Assembly (NCBI GenBank): GCA_028708105.1
Contig: JAQVZR010000003.1
Span: 1 to 19,373, forward strand
DNA length: 19,373 nt
From: Desulfoplanes sp.
Lineage (GTDB): Bacteria > Desulfobacterota > Desulfovibrionia > Desulfovibrionales > Desulfomicrobiaceae
Direction: 5' to 3'
The notes under the pieces were generated by a model. It did not search any database. It had not been told where the DNA came from and was given only the letters and a program-made list of their open reading frames with translations. The translations under genes and the position numbers were made by a program. The first letter of the stretch is position 1. The number at the start of each line of letters is the position of its first letter. This document shows positions 7,928 through 18,582 of the stretch, piece by piece.

Positions 7928-10900
7928 ATGAGTCTTGATGATCTGTTTACGCAGAGAGGAAATGAAACAACAACAATTAAGGGGCAGGATCTTGAAAAAA
8001 TCAAGATCCAGATCGCTTCGCCTGAAAAAATTAGAGAATGGTCCTACGGTGAAGTGAAGAAGCCTGAGACGATCAATTATCGGACATTTAAACCGGAACG
8101 TGATGGCCTTTTCTGTGCCAAAATTTTTGGGCCGGTCAAAGATTTTGAGTGTAATTGTGGTAAATATAAACGGATGAAGCATCGCGGGATTGTGTGCGAG
8201 AAATGTGGTGTTGAAGTTATTGCATCCAAAGTCCGCCGCGAACGCATGGGGCACATCGAACTTGCAGCGCCCTGTGCTCATATCTGGTTTTTAAAAAGTC
8301 TGCCATCCAAGATCGGAACCCTTCTTGATATGACCATGGCTGACTTGGAAAAAGTCCTTTATTTTGATTCATATATCATCCTTGACCCTAAAGAGACAAA
8401 TTTTCAGAAAATGCAGGTGATTTCTGAAGATCAGTATGTCCAGATCAGCGAGCACTACGGCCCGTCTGCTATCCGTGTCGGTATGGGGGCTGAAGCTGTT
8501 AAGGAGCTTTTAGAGGAAATTGACCTTCTTACCTTACGTGATGACCTCCGTGAAGAGTCCAAGGCGACACGCTCCCAGACCAAAAAAAAGAAATTGGCCA
8601 AACGGTTGCATGTTGTTGAGGCCTTTTTGGAGTCCGATAACAAACCTGGCTGGATGATCCTTGATGTTGTGCCGATTATTCCTCCAGACTTGCGTCCACT
8701 GGTGCCCTTGGATGGAGGACGCTTTGCCACATCTGATTTGAACGATCTTTATCGTCGGGTTATTAATCGGAATAATCGTTTGAAGCGGCTGCTTGAACTT
8801 GGAGCTCCGGACATTATTATCCGAAACGAAAAGCGGATGCTTCAGGAATCCGTAGATGCCCTGTTCGATAACGGCCGCAGAGGTCGGGCTATTACCGGTA
8901 CAAACGGCAGACCGCTCAAATCCCTGAGTGATATGATCAAGGGTAAACAGGGACGGTTTAGACAGAACCTTTTGGGGAAACGGGTGGATTATTCCGGTCG
9001 TTCGGTTATTGCTGTTGGGCCAAGTCTTCGACTGCACCAATGTGGTTTGCCTAAAAAAATGGCTTTGGAATTGTTCAAGCCTTTTATCTATTCCCAGCTT
9101 GAAGCTCTTGGATACGCATCAACCATCAAAAGTGCCAAGAAGATGGTTGAGCGTGAGGATGTGGTTGTATGGGATATTCTGGAGAACGTGGTTAAGGAAT
9201 ACCCTATTTTACTTAACAGGGCTCCTACGCTTCACCGGTTAGGAATTCAGGCCTTTGAACCTATTCTTATTGAGGGTAAGGCTATCAGGTTGCATCCCTT
9301 GGTTTGTACGGCATTTAACGCCGATTTTGATGGTGACCAGATGGCCGTTCACGTGCCGCTATCCATCGAAGCACAGATAGAAGCTCGTGTCCTGATGATG
9401 TCCACCAATAATATTCTGTCTCCGGCAAATGGTGCACCTATTATTGTTCCTACCCAGGATATGGTTTTAGGACTCTATTATTTAACGGTCCCTCGTGCGT
9501 TTGAAAAAGGCGAAGGAATGATTTTTTCCTGCCCTGGTGAAGTCATCGCCGCGTATGATGGTGGGTGCCTTGGGCTGCATGCCCGGATCAAGGTGCGTAT
9601 TGATGAGCAGCTTCTGGATACAACCCCTGGACGTATCCTTATTGGAGATGTTCTTCCAGAAGGGGTACCGTTCCATTTGGTGAACCGGGTCATGGATAAA
9701 CGCTCCATTGGGAGCCTTGTTGGTGAGACCTATCGCCATGCAGGGACGAAGGCGACAGTTTTGGTTTGTGACCGGATCAAGGCTCTTGGTTTTGAGTTTT
9801 CGACCCGGGCCGCAGTTACTGTCGGCCTCAAAGATCTCACCATTCCTGCGAAAAAGGCGGTTTTGCTGGAAGTGGCCACCAAAGAAGTGGAGGAGATCGA
9901 AAAACAGTATAACGACGGTATCATCACCAAAACTGAAAAGTATAACAAGGTCGTTGATGTCTGGACCCGGACGACGAATGATGTAGCCACGGCTATGATG
10001 GACAAGTTGGCGTACGAGGTGCTGGTTGATCCAAAAACGGGGAAAACAGAAAAAAATCAGAGTTTTAACCCTATCTACATGATGGCTAATTCCGGGGCTC
10101 GTGGTAACAAGGATCAGATGCGTCAGCTCGCAGGGATGCGCGGCCTTATGGCTAAACCATCAGGTGAAATTATTGAAACACCTATTACCGCAAACTTCCG
10201 TGAGGGGCTGACGGTTCTGCAGTTTTTTACATCCACTCACGGTGCACGGAAGGGGCTTGCGGATACAGCGCTTAAAACTGCTAACTCTGGATATTTGACC
10301 CGTCGTCTGGTTGATGTTGCCCAGGATGTTATTATTAGCGAGGATGATTGTGGTACAGTTGATGGTCTGAAGGTTTCAGCGATGGTCAAGGGCGGTGAAA
10401 TCAGGGAAAAACTTGGCGAACGTGTTCTCGGTCGCATAGCCATGGCTGATGTTGTTAATCCTGACACCGGGGAATGTATTGTTCCTCATGGTGGGCTTAT
10501 CGATGAAGAGGCTGTGGAAAAAATCGACAATTCGAGCCTTTCCACTATCACGATCCGCTCCACCTTGTGCTGTAATAGTACTCATGGAGTCTGCTCGAAA
10601 TGTTATGGACGTGATCTGGCCCGTGGGCATATGGTCAACGTCGGTGAAGCTGTGGGGATTATCGCAGCGCAGAGTATTGGTGAGCCAGGTACGCAGCTTA
10701 CCATGCGCACATTCCACATAGGTGGTACAGCGTCCAGAGAGATCGAACAGTCCTCTCACAAGGCTCAGCATGATGGCACAGTCGTCTTGTCCCGGGTTCG
10801 TGTTGTCAAAAATGCTGACGGGAATATGTTTGTTCTCAGTAAGAATGGGCAGCTGAAGATTGTAGATGATCAGGGCCTGGAACGTGAGAAGTATCCGCTT

Positions 10901-12082
10901 CCCAATGGAGCGACGCTTTTCTTTGATCAGGGAGATCGGGTTACCAAAGGAGCGCTTCTTGCCCAATGGGATCCATTTAACGAACCTTTTATTGCGGATA
11001 TGGACGGTACCGTGAAATTCACGGATGTTCTCGAAGGTCGGACCGTGCAAGAAAAGCGTGATCGGACCACGTTGCAGACTACTTTGAGTATCATGGAGTA
11101 CCGTTCCACGAACTACCGTCCTAGTATTTCTATTTGTGATAAGGACGGCAATGTTAAAGCACGGCCCGGTGGGTCTTCCACAGCTGTTTTTCAGCTTCCT
11201 GTGGGGGCTTTGCTTATGGTCCAGGACGGTCAGGAGGTTCGGGCCGGTGAGTTTATCGCCCGTAAGCCGCGTGAAACATCCAAAACCAAGGACATTGTTG
11301 GTGGTTTGCCTCGTGTTGCTGAGCTTTTTGAGGTTCGTAAGCCCAAGGAGCAGGGTACTATTTCAGAAGTTGAAGGTATTGTGGCCTTTGGTGCTGATTC
11401 AAAAGGCAAGAGAAGAATTATTGTTACCCCAGAGGTTGGGGAGCCTCATGATTACCTGATTCCTAAAGGGAAGCATATTCTTGTACAGGAAGGAGATTTT
11501 GTCGAAGCGGGCGAATTATTGACCGCAGGCGCCCCTGATCTTCATGATGTATTACATGTTCAAGGGGAGAAATACCTGGCGAATTATCTCGTTGAAGAGG
11601 TTCAGCACGTGTACCGCTCTCAGGGTGTTTATATTAATGATAAGCATATTGAGATTATTGTTCGTCAGATGCTCAAAAAAGTGAATATTCTCGATCCAGG
11701 AGATACGGACTTTTTAATCGGCGAACATATTGAAAAGAGTCGGTTTTTTAGTCAAAATGAAATTTGTGTTGCCAAGGGAATGCGTGCTGCGACCGCTGAG
11801 CCTTTGGTTCTTGGAATTACTCAGGCGTCTTTGTCCACGGAATCTTTTATTTCTGCGGCATCTTTTCAGGAAACGACCAAGGTTTTGACTGAGGCCGCGT
11901 TGCAGGGCAAGGAAGATCACCTTTTAGGTCTTAAGGAAAATGTTATTGTCGGGCGTCTTGTTGCTGCCGGTACTGGGTACAAGGCTTATCTTAACAATGG
12001 TATCGAGGTCCCAGGGCAGTCCGAAAGCCCCGATAAGTTTCTTGAGGATCTGGAAAAAGATCCCATTTTGATCGATTCATAG
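7928..12082 (+). CDS. rpoC: DNA-directed RNA polymerase subunit beta'
   Basis: RpoC carries the catalytic magnesium site of RNA polymerase. The protein has 1384 residues (1407 in E. coli). By codon count the N-terminal zinc site is C75, C77, C90 and C93. The catalytic loop NADFDGDQ has D466, D468 and D470. The second zinc site is C808, C882, C889 and C892, each shifted by six from the E. coli positions. The stretch [18 protein letters not shown] marks the bridge-helix/trigger-loop region. An extra cysteine, C881, lies next to zinc ligand C882. ATG 7928 has GGAG at 7918-7921. The gene follows rpoB after 71 bases, which carry no clear promoter or terminator, so the two are probably one transcription unit. 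Confidence 0.99.
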   Translation: MSLDDLFTQRGNETTTIKGQDLEKIKIQIASPEKIREWSYGEVKKPETINYRTFKPERDGLFCAKIFGPVKDFECNCGKYKRMKHRGIVCEKCGVEVIASKVRRERMGHIELAAPCAHIWFLKSLPSKIGTLLDMTMADLEKVLYFDSYIILDPKETNFQKMQVISEDQYVQISEHYGPSAIRVGMGAEAVKELLEEIDLLTLRDDLREESKATRSQTKKKKLAKRLHVVEAFLESDNKPGWMILDVVPIIPPDLRPLVPLDGGRFATSDLNDLYRRVINRNNRLKRLLELGAPDIIIRNEKRMLQESVDALFDNGRRGRAITGTNGRPLKSLSDMIKGKQGRFRQNLLGKRVDYSGRSVIAVGPSLRLHQCGLPKKMALELFKPFIYSQLEALGYASTIKSAKKMVEREDVVVWDILENVVKEYPILLNRAPTLHRLGIQAFEPILIEGKAIRLHPLVCTAFNADFDGDQMAVHVPLSIEAQIEARVLMMSTNNILSPANGAPIIVPTQDMVLGLYYLTVPRAFEKGEGMIFSCPGEVIAAYDGGCLGLHARIKVRIDEQLLDTTPGRILIGDVLPEGVPFHLVNRVMDKRSIGSLVGETYRHAGTKATVLVCDRIKALGFEFSTRAAVTVGLKDLTIPAKKAVLLEVATKEVEEIEKQYNDGIITKTEKYNKVVDVWTRTTNDVATAMMDKLAYEVLVDPKTGKTEKNQSFNPIYMMANSGARGNKDQMRQLAGMRGLMAKPSGEIIETPITANFREGLTVLQFFTSTHGARKGLADTALKTANSGYLTRRLVDVAQDVIISEDDCGTVDGLKVSAMVKGGEIREKLGERVLGRIAMADVVNPDTGECIVPHGGLIDEEAVEKIDNSSLSTITIRSTLCCNSTHGVCSKCYGRDLARGHMVNVGEAVGIIAAQSIGEPGTQLTMRTFHIGGTASREIEQSSHKAQHDGTVVLSRVRVVKNADGNMFVLSKNGQLKIVDDQGLEREKYPLPNGATLFFDQGDRVTKGALLAQWDPFNEPFIADMDGTVKFTDVLEGRTVQEKRDRTTLQTTLSIMEYRSTNYRPSISICDKDGNVKARPGGSSTAVFQLPVGALLMVQDGQEVRAGEFIARKPRETSKTKDIVGGLPRVAELFEVRKPKEQGTISEVEGIVAFGADSKGKRRIIVTPEVGEPHDYLIPKGKHILVQEGDFVEAGELLTAGAPDLHDVLHVQGEKYLANYLVEEVQHVYRSQGVYINDKHIEIIVRQMLKKVNILDPGDTDFLIGEHIEKSRFFSQNEICVAKGMRAATAEPLVLGITQASLSTESFISAASFQETTKVLTEAALQGKEDHLLGLKENVIVGRLVAAGTGYKAYLNNGIEVPGQSESPDKFLEDLEKDPILIDS

Positions 12083-12186
12083 GTGTAGACGTCTAAAAAT
12101 GGCCCAGGATTCATCAAACGCTTGACAAGTGAATGAGCATCCAATAACTGACGGCGTTTCTAAAAGTAATTTTATATGGAGGTCGT

Positions 12187-12558
12187 ATGCCTACAATCAA
12201 CCAATTGATCCGCAACGAGCGGGTTAAACAAATCAAGGCAAAGAAGACCGCAGCCCTGCAGAAGTGTCCCCAGAAGCGTGGGGTTTGCGTGCGTGTGTAT
12301 ACGACTACCCCGAAAAAACCGAACTCTGCATTGCGTAAGGTCGCCAGGGTGCGACTGACCAATGGGATAGAAGTTACATCATATATCCCCGGAGAAGGAC
12401 ATAATTTGCAGGAGCATTCGGTGGTTATGATTCGTGGTGGTCGTGTTAAGGATATTCCAGGTGTTCGGTACCATATTATCCGTGGTACGCTGGATACTTC
12501 TGGGGTTCAGGACAGACGCAAAAGTCGTTCCAAATACGGAACAAAGCGTCCTAAATAA
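12187..12558 (+). CDS. rpsL: 30S ribosomal protein S12
   Basis: S12 sits at the decoding centre, controls accuracy, and is the classic streptomycin-resistance locus. The 123 residues are the normal length. The decoding loop reads [13 protein letters not shown], with K43 and K44, and the second loop reads [13 protein letters not shown], with K88 and D89. The streptomycin-related lysines are wild type, and D89 is the residue that RimO methylthiolates in some bacteria. GGAGGT (12178-12183) lies three bases before ATG 12187, a short but usable spacing. The 104-base gap after rpoC holds a perfect TTGACA but no good -10 partner. rpsG follows after 17 bases. Confidence 0.99.
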   Translation: MPTINQLIRNERVKQIKAKKTAALQKCPQKRGVCVRVYTTTPKKPNSALRKVARVRLTNGIEVTSYIPGEGHNLQEHSVVMIRGGRVKDIPGVRYHIIRGTLDTSGVQDRRKSRSKYGTKRPK

Positions 12559-12572
12559 CTGCGAAGGAGTAA

Positions 12573-13046
<474 letters not shown>

Positions 13047-13058
13047 TTAGGAGTTAAC

Positions 13059-15131
13059 GTGGCACGAGCCGTACCTATTCATAATCAAAGAAATATCGGG
13101 ATCATGGCCCACATCGATGCGGGCAAGACCACCACGACCGAACGAATTCTCTATTATACGAGTGTCTCTCATAAAATCGGAGAGGTCCATGATGGTCAGG
13201 CCACCATGGACTGGATGGAGCAGGAGCAGGAACGTGGTATTACGATTACTTCTGCAGCCACTACATGTATGTGGAAGGATTACCGTATCAATATTATTGA
13301 TACTCCCGGCCATGTGGATTTTACCGTTGAAGTAGAGCGTTCTCTGCGAGTACTCGATGGCGCGGTTGCTGTATTCTGTGCTGTTGGTGGTGTTGAGCCG
13401 CAGTCCGAAACTGTGTGGCGTCAGGCAGACCGATACAAGGTCCCTCGTATTGCGTTTGTCAATAAAATGGATCGTTCAGGGGCGGATTTTTTGCGTGTCA
13501 TTGAGATGATTACTTCTCGTCTTAAAGCTAAGCCAGTCCCTCTTCAGATTCCCATTGGAGCTGAAGATACGTTCAAGGGTGTCATTGACCTTATTTTGGG
13601 TAAAGCGTTGATTTTTGATGAGCAGAGCCAGGGTAAGGAATATGCAGTCGTTGAAATTCCTGCAGAGCTTAAAGATGAAGCTGCTCATTGGCGTCAGGTT
13701 TTAGTGGAAGCCGTTGCCGAAGAAGACGAGTCACTTCTGGACCGTTATCTTGGTGGTGAAGAGATTTCTCCAGAAGAACTTAAGGCCGCTATACGTGCTG
13801 AAACGATTAATCTAAAAATTTGTCCGGTCCTTTGTGGTTCAGCCTTCAAGAACAAAGGTGTTCAGCCTTTGCTTGATGCCGTCGTGGAATATTTACCTTC
13901 CCCTCTGGATATTCCGGCAATGGTCGGTCATGTTCCCGGCTCTGAAGAGCAGATTGAATGTATCTGTGATGATGACCTTCCGTTGAGTGCTCTGGCGTTT
14001 AAGTTGATGTCCGATCCTTTTATTGGTCATCTGACGTTTCTCCGTCTTTATTCTGGAACACTTGCCACCGGAACGACTGTACTTAACGCTGCTTCGGGGA
14101 AAAAAGAGCGCATTGGCAGACTTCTTCATATGCACGCTAATAAGCGTGAGGAAATTAAGGTTGCCTATGCGGGTGATATCGTGGCTGCTGTTGGTATGAA
14201 ATATACGGCTACCGGAGAAACCTTGTGTGCGCTGGAACGTCCTGTACTCCTTGAATCCATTGATTTTCCTGATCCGGTTATTGAAGTGGCCATTGAGCCC
14301 AAGACCAAGGCAGACCGTGATGCTCTGGGCAGTGCTCTGCAGAAGCTTGCCAAGGAAGATCCTTCTTTCCGGGTCAAGACAGATGAGGAGACCAACCAGA
14401 CGTTAATTGCTGGCATGGGTGAATTGCATCTTGAAATCATTGTTGATCGGTTGGTTCGTGAATTTGGTGTCGATGCCAATGTTGGCCAGCCGCAGGTTGC
14501 CTATCGTGAGACCATTACCAAGGCTGTTAAACAGGATCTTAAATATGCCAAGCAGTCTGGTGGTCGAGGTCAGTACGGTCATGTTGTCATCGAGGTTGAG
14601 CCTCAGGAGCCTGGTGCCGGGTATTTATTTGAGAATAAAGTCGTTGGTGGTCTTATTCCCAAAGAATATATTCCTTCCATCGATAAGGGTATTCAAAGCG
14701 CACTGACCAGTGGCGTTATGGCAGGTTTTCCCGTTGTGGATCTCAAAGTCGCCCTCGTTCATGGCTCGTATCATGAAGTGGATTCCTCCGAACAGGCTTT
14801 CTTTATCGCCGGGTCCATGGCCATCAAAGAAGCTTGCCGCAAGGCTGGCGGGGTTATTCTTGAACCGATCATGTTTGTCGAAATCCTTACTCCCGATGAT
14901 TATCTCGGAGATGTTATGGGTGACGTAAGTGGACGCCGTGGTAAGGTGACAAGTTTGGAATCCCGTATGGGCACACAGATTATCCGTGCCCATGTTCCTT
15001 TGAGCAGTATGTTCGGATATGCAACGGATTTGCGTTCTAAAACCCAGGGCCGAGCGACATATTCGATGCTTTTTGATCATTATGAAAAAGTTCCGGTATC
15101 CGTTGCCGAAGAGCTTTTGAAGAAGCTTTAG
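13059..15131 (+). CDS. fusA: Elongation factor G
   Basis: EF-G is the GTPase that drives translocation of tRNA and mRNA, and with RRF it splits ribosomes after termination. The 690 residues are the usual length. The G motifs are intact: G1 AHIDAGKT at 17-24, the switch I sequence RGITI at 59-63, DTPGH at 81-85, NKMD at 135-138 and SAF at 261-263. Domain IV keeps SYHEVDSSE with H572 at the tip that enters the A site, and GRRGKV follows in the C-terminal part. The start is GTG 13059 with AGGAG at 13049-13053, and [20 protein letters not shown] fits the family. Its place in the ribosomal operon argues for the canonical EF-G rather than a specialised paralogue. The usual downstream tuf is absent here. 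Confidence 0.98.
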   Translation: MARAVPIHNQRNIGIMAHIDAGKTTTTERILYYTSVSHKIGEVHDGQATMDWMEQEQERGITITSAATTCMWKDYRINIIDTPGHVDFTVEVERSLRVLDGAVAVFCAVGGVEPQSETVWRQADRYKVPRIAFVNKMDRSGADFLRVIEMITSRLKAKPVPLQIPIGAEDTFKGVIDLILGKALIFDEQSQGKEYAVVEIPAELKDEAAHWRQVLVEAVAEEDESLLDRYLGGEEISPEELKAAIRAETINLKICPVLCGSAFKNKGVQPLLDAVVEYLPSPLDIPAMVGHVPGSEEQIECICDDDLPLSALAFKLMSDPFIGHLTFLRLYSGTLATGTTVLNAASGKKERIGRLLHMHANKREEIKVAYAGDIVAAVGMKYTATGETLCALERPVLLESIDFPDPVIEVAIEPKTKADRDALGSALQKLAKEDPSFRVKTDEETNQTLIAGMGELHLEIIVDRLVREFGVDANVGQPQVAYRETITKAVKQDLKYAKQSGGRGQYGHVVIEVEPQEPGAGYLFENKVVGGLIPKEYIPSIDKGIQSALTSGVMAGFPVVDLKVALVHGSYHEVDSSEQAFFIAGSMAIKEACRKAGGVILEPIMFVEILTPDDYLGDVMGDVSGRRGKVTSLESRMGTQIIRAHVPLSSMFGYATDLRSKTQGRATYSMLFDHYEKVPVSVAEELLKKL

Positions 15132-15143
15132 CAGATTACGAAA

Positions 15144-15179
15144 GATTCTCCACGAGGATGTTGTTTCCAATGATTCTCG
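15144..15179 (+). promoter_or_regulatory. Candidate alternative-hairpin element in the rpsJ leader
   Basis: The 90-base fusA-rpsJ gap has two copies of GATTCTC (15144-15150 and 15172-15178) on either side of CGAGGAT (15153-15159). GAGGAT can pair with the first copy (ATTCTC, triloop CAC, 6 bp with one G-U). It can instead pair with the second copy as CGAGGAT/ATTCTCG (7 bp with one G-U), with a small TTG/CAA inner stem. The two folds exclude each other. The site lies just ahead of the S10 operon, where E. coli has its L4-controlled leader, but this is not that structure. The stems are short and the function is inference; chance is a real alternative. Confidence 0.35.
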
Positions 15180-15221
15180 GAAGGCTAACCCGGATTTTTC
15201 GCAACACTTAGGAAATGAGTC

Positions 15222-15530
15222 ATGAATAGCGATAAAATAAGAATTAAATTACGTGCGTATGATTATCGTATCTTAGATAAAGCCGTAGCAGAGATTGTTG
15301 ATTCAGCAAAAAACACGGGTGCCAGCATTGCCGGTCCCATCCCTTTGCCGACGCGCATTCACAAGACTACGGTTCTGCGCTCTCCCCATGTTGACAAAAA
15401 ATCGCGTGAACAGTTCGAAATAAGAGTCCATAAGCGGCTTCTTGATGTTCTCGAACCTACTCAGCAAACCGTTGATGCCCTGGGCAAGCTTAATCTCCCT
15501 GCCGGTGTTGATGTCGAAATTAAGCTCTAG
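15222..15530 (+). CDS. rpsJ: 30S ribosomal protein S10 (NusE)
   Basis: S10 is a 30S head protein that also acts as NusE, binding NusB in antitermination and the NusG KOW domain in transcription-translation coupling. The 102 residues are typical. It begins [20 protein letters not shown]. The conserved [20 protein letters not shown] segment forms the long loop, and [15 protein letters not shown] follows. ATG 15222 has AGGAAA a few bases upstream; another ATG at 15215 is out of frame. It opens the S10-type operon, 90 bases after fusA, with rplC 20 bases downstream. Confidence 0.98.
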   Translation: MNSDKIRIKLRAYDYRILDKAVAEIVDSAKNTGASIAGPIPLPTRIHKTTVLRSPHVDKKSREQFEIRVHKRLLDVLEPTQQTVDALGKLNLPAGVDVEIKL

Positions 15531-15550
15531 TAGCGAAAAGTGAGTAAGCC

Positions 15551-16183
15551 ATGAAAAAAATATTAGGCCTTGTTGGAAAAAAACTCGGCATGACCCGCAT
15601 TTTTGCAGAGGATGGAACTGTTGTTCCTGCTACTGTGGTAGAAGTTGGGCCTTGTCCTGTTATCCAGAAAAAGGTGAAAGAAACTGATGGCTATAATGCT
15701 ATTCAGGTTGGATTTGAGAAAATTGCATCACATCGTCTGACCAAACCTGAACGTGGTCATCAGCTTAAAGCTGATTGTGGTTTCTATCGCCATGTCAATG
15801 AGTTTCGCACGGAAAATGTGGACGCATATGAGGTTGGCCAGGAGATAACTGCAGATATCTTTAAGCCCGGTGAAAGAATTGATGTTCGTGGGACTTCTAA
15901 AGGCTGTGGTTTCGCCGGCCCTATGAAGCGTTGGAATTTTGCTGGAGCTCCTGCATCTCATGGCCATGAAAAGGTCCATCGTTCCACGGGTGGTATTGGA
16001 CAGTGCGCATTCCCCGGAAAGGTAGACAAGGGTAAGAAGATGGCCGGTCAGATGGGCAACAAAAATGTCTCCTGTCTGAATCTTGAGGTGGTTGATGTTC
16101 GTCCTCAGGATAACCTTGTGATTATCCGGGGGCAGATCCCCGGTCCGAAGAAGGGAATAGTCTTTCTTCGCAAGAGGAGCTAA
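15551..16183 (+). CDS. rplC: 50S ribosomal protein L3
   Basis: L3 is an early 50S assembly protein whose central loop reaches the peptidyl transferase centre. The 210 residues match the family. The N-terminus ILGLVGKKLGMTRIF is diagnostic. The central loop holds HRSTGGIGQCAFPGKVDKGK and then KMAGQMGNKNV. Q151 (Met counted) corresponds to the glutamine methylated by PrmB in E. coli. The C-terminal strand ends KKGIVFLRKRS. ATG 15551 follows a weak GTGAG. The rplC stop overlaps the Shine-Dalgarno of rplD, so translation of the two is probably coupled. Confidence 0.98.
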   Translation: MKKILGLVGKKLGMTRIFAEDGTVVPATVVEVGPCPVIQKKVKETDGYNAIQVGFEKIASHRLTKPERGHQLKADCGFYRHVNEFRTENVDAYEVGQEITADIFKPGERIDVRGTSKGCGFAGPMKRWNFAGAPASHGHEKVHRSTGGIGQCAFPGKVDKGKKMAGQMGNKNVSCLNLEVVDVRPQDNLVIIRGQIPGPKKGIVFLRKRS

Positions 16184-16194
16184 GGAGAACTACA

Positions 16195-16815
16195 ATGGCG
16201 ATGGCAAAAATATACAACCAAGAAAAAAATGTTGTTGGCGAGATGGATTTGGCTGACGATATCTTTTCTGTAGATGTGAAACCCGAGATCCTGCATTTTG
16301 TTGTTCGGGCTTACCGCGCAGCTCAAAGGTCGGGTACTGTTGGTGTGAAGAATCGTGCGCTGATCCGTGGCGGGGGAAGAAAACCTTGGAAGCAGAAGGG
16401 AACCGGTCGCGCTCGGGCTGGCACCGTGCGTTCTCCTTTGTGGCGAGGTGGAGCAGTTGCGTTTGGTCCTCAGGCCAGAGACTATAGTTTTAAGGTCAAT
16501 AAGAAGGTCAGACGTCTTGCTCTCAAAATGGCATTGTCATCTCGTTTCGTTCAGGATGACCTGATGATTGTTGATTCTCTTGAACTTGCAGAGGTCAAGA
16601 CTAAAAAATTTCTAGCTATGCGTGATCAGCTGGGTCTGAAAAAAGTCTTGATTGTTATCCCTGAAGAGTATAAAAATCTTTCCCTTTCGGTACGCAATGT
16701 TCCCGGGGTCGAGGTAAAGACGCTGGATGCGCTGAATGTTTATGATATCTTACGGCATCCGCAGCTCGTTATTGAGCAGGGCGCAGTAGGGAAGCTCCAG
16801 GAGAGGTTACAATAA
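16195..16815 (+). CDS. rplD: 50S ribosomal protein L4
   Basis: L4 is an early 50S assembly protein whose long loop lines the peptide exit tunnel beside L22. In Gammaproteobacteria it also represses the S10 operon. The 206 residues are normal. The tunnel loop at about 45-92 includes NRALIRGGGRKPWKQKGTGR and RSPLWRGGAVAFGP, the most conserved parts of the family. Two in-frame ATGs open the gene (16195 and 16201). The first is preferred because AAGGAG (16182-16187) is seven bases from it and thirteen from the second. The stop is one base from the rplW start. Confidence 0.98.
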   Translation: MAMAKIYNQEKNVVGEMDLADDIFSVDVKPEILHFVVRAYRAAQRSGTVGVKNRALIRGGGRKPWKQKGTGRARAGTVRSPLWRGGAVAFGPQARDYSFKVNKKVRRLALKMALSSRFVQDDLMIVDSLELAEVKTKKFLAMRDQLGLKKVLIVIPEEYKNLSLSVRNVPGVEVKTLDALNVYDILRHPQLVIEQGAVGKLQERLQ

Positions 16816-16816
16816 G

Positions 16817-17107
16817 ATGGAAAACACACAGGTACTTATTAAGCCCCTGCTCTCCGAAAAGTCCGCTTTTATGAAAGAGCAGGATGATAAACTTGCCTTT
16901 TATGTACATCCGTCGGCCTCTAAGTACGAGGTCAAAAGGGCAATTGAAGAACTTTTTAACGTCCATGTCCAGTCGGTCAATGTTATCAAGTATAGACCAC
17001 GGGTTCGGAAGAAAATGGGGCGTGCCATCGGCAGGGTGCCGGGGTACAAAAAGGCCTACGTCAATCTTACACCGGGCGAAAAAATAGATTTTTTTGAAGG
17101 GGTTTAG
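16817..17107 (+). CDS. rplW: 50S ribosomal protein L23
   Basis: L23 sits at the exit of the peptide tunnel and is the docking site for trigger factor and the signal recognition particle. The 96 residues fit the family. The N-terminal part has [14 protein letters not shown] and [19 protein letters not shown]. The extended loop [21 protein letters not shown] is the arm that points into the tunnel. ATG 16817 is one base after the rplD stop, with AGGAGAGG inside the rplD end serving as Shine-Dalgarno. This tight spacing implies coupled translation. Confidence 0.97.
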   Translation: MENTQVLIKPLLSEKSAFMKEQDDKLAFYVHPSASKYEVKRAIEELFNVHVQSVNVIKYRPRVRKKMGRAIGRVPGYKKAYVNLTPGEKIDFFEGV

Positions 17108-17109
17108 GG

Positions 17110-17940
17110 ATGGCAGTACGTAAATTAAAACCTACCTCACCGGGTAGGAGATCACAGACGGTTTCCACGTTTGAGGAAATTACCCGTTCGTTCCCCGAAA
17201 AAGGTTTGGCCACGGGCCTTACCCGTAAAAGTGGACGTAACAATAATGGACGTATCACCTCCCGCAGGCGTGGTGGTGGAAACAAGAGACTGTATCGGGT
17301 TATCGATTTCAAAAGGAATAAGCTTGATGTCCCCGCAACAGTTGCAACTATCGAGTATGATCCTAATCGTAGCGCACGTATTGCTCTGCTACATTATGCT
17401 GACGGGGAGAAAAGATATATTCTTGCTCCTAACGGTGTGAAGGTTGGGGATCAGATTATTGCCGGCGACAAGGCTGATATCAAGCCAGGCAATGCATTAT
17501 CTCTTGTAAAAATTCCTCAGGGAACGATTATTCATAATATTGAATTGTATCCCGGGAAGGGCGGCCAGATGGCGCGATCTGCTGGCACATATGCCCAGCT
17601 GGTTGCTAAGGAAGGAACGTATGTCTTGCTGAGGCTTCCTTCAGGTGAAGTCCGCAGGGTTCTTTCCACAAACATGGCGACGGTTGGTCAGGTTGGTAAT
17701 CTCGAATCAGAAAATATCACCATTGGTAAAGCTGGTCGTAGTCGCTGGAAAGGCAAGCGTCCTGAAGTTCGCGGCGTAGCCATGAATCCTGTTGATCATC
17801 CTCTGGGTGGTGGTGAAGGACGTAGCTCCGGTGGACGTCATCCCGTAACACCTTGGGGCAAGCCCACAAAGGGATACAAAACCAGAAATCCCAAAAAGCA
17901 GTCATCGCGGTTAATCGTTAAGCGCCGTGGCAAGAAGTAG
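17110..17940 (+). CDS. rplB: 50S ribosomal protein L2
   Basis: L2 is one of the most conserved 50S proteins. It lies near the peptidyl transferase centre and helps join the subunits. The 276 residues are typical (273 in E. coli). The N-terminus [14 protein letters not shown] is diagnostic, with [16 protein letters not shown] in the OB-fold part. The C-terminal signature is [21 protein letters not shown]230 (Met counted) aligns with the important H229 of E. coli L2. The next histidine of the common HPHGGGEG motif is leucine here, a position that varies between phyla. ATG 17110 is two bases after the rplW stop, with GAAGGGG upstream. Confidence 0.98.
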   Translation: MAVRKLKPTSPGRRSQTVSTFEEITRSFPEKGLATGLTRKSGRNNNGRITSRRRGGGNKRLYRVIDFKRNKLDVPATVATIEYDPNRSARIALLHYADGEKRYILAPNGVKVGDQIIAGDKADIKPGNALSLVKIPQGTIIHNIELYPGKGGQMARSAGTYAQLVAKEGTYVLLRLPSGEVRRVLSTNMATVGQVGNLESENITIGKAGRSRWKGKRPEVRGVAMNPVDHPLGGGEGRSSGGRHPVTPWGKPTKGYKTRNPKKQSSRLIVKRRGKK

Positions 17941-17948
17941 GAGATATC

Positions 17949-18233
17949 ATGCCTAGATCACTAAAAAAAAGTTTTTTCGTAGATGATCATCTCTTGGCCA
18001 AAGTTGACCGAGCCACAACGGATAATAGTCGTCAGGTAATCAAAACCTGGTCAAGGCGTTCGACAATTATTCCTGAAATGGTTGGGATGACATTTGCTGT
18101 CCACAACGGAAAGCAGTTTGTCCCTGTTTTCGTTACTGAAAATATGGTTGGGCATAAGCTGGGCGAGTTTTCTCCGACCAGAACTTTTCGGGGCCATGCT
18201 GGTGACAAACGAAGCCAGGTAAAAGGGAAGTAG
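17949..18233 (+). CDS. rpsS: 30S ribosomal protein S19
   Basis: S19 is a 30S head protein that forms inter-subunit bridges and pairs with S13. The 94 residues are the standard length. The conserved stretches are [40 protein letters not shown] and [23 protein letters not shown] 17949 has AGGAG overlapping the rplB stop region, eight bases after that stop. It is followed at once by rplV, with four bases between stop and start. Confidence 0.98.
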   Translation: MPRSLKKSFFVDDHLLAKVDRATTDNSRQVIKTWSRRSTIIPEMVGMTFAVHNGKQFVPVFVTENMVGHKLGEFSPTRTFRGHAGDKRSQVKGK

Positions 18234-18237
18234 TACA

Positions 18238-18570
18238 ATGGAAGTGAAAGCAACTGCAAAATACATGCGCATTTCTGCACAGAAGACACGGCTTGTCGCA
18301 AAAAATATTAGTGGGAAAACCGTTGAGGATGCAATCAATATCCTTAAGTTTACCCCTAAAAAAGCCGCAAAAATAATCTCAACTGTGTTGGATTCGGCTA
18401 TTGCAAACGCAGAAGCCAACACCGGATTGGATGTGGACAATCTCTTCGTTAAAAGTGTTCTGATCAACGAAGGTCCGACATTGAAGAGAATCCAACCAAG
18501 GGCAATGGGCCGAGCTTATCGCATCCTCAAGCGTACAAGCCACATTACTGTAATTGTTGATGAGCTATAG
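18238..18570 (+). CDS. rplV: 50S ribosomal protein L22
   Basis: L22 contacts all six domains of 23S rRNA, and its beta hairpin narrows the peptide exit tunnel next to L4, where macrolide-resistance mutations can occur. The 110 residues match E. coli. Family marks are [41 protein letters not shown], and the hairpin [20 protein letters not shown] with [12 protein letters not shown] after it (77-107). No insertion or deletion is evident in the hairpin tip. ATG 18238 lies four bases after the rpsS stop. The stop TAG overlaps the AGGAGG that serves rpsC. Confidence 0.98.
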   Translation: MEVKATAKYMRISAQKTRLVAKNISGKTVEDAINILKFTPKKAAKIISTVLDSAIANAEANTGLDVDNLFVKSVLINEGPTLKRIQPRAMGRAYRILKRTSHITVIVDEL

Positions 18571-18582
18571 GAGGACATTGCT

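Noticed and set aside
10376..11050. 224-codon minus-strand ORF opposite rpoC
   Set aside because: It is the longest shadow frame in the window, but it reads antisense through the conserved zinc-site region of rpoC and shows no domain of its own.
12086..12095. TAGACGTCTA perfect palindrome just after rpoC
   Set aside because: Ten bases is short enough to occur by chance, and nothing nearby suggests an operator.
14625..15170. 181-codon minus-strand ORF over the fusA end and the gap
   Set aside because: Most of it is antisense to EF-G domains IV-V; the part in the gap gives no independent support for a gene.
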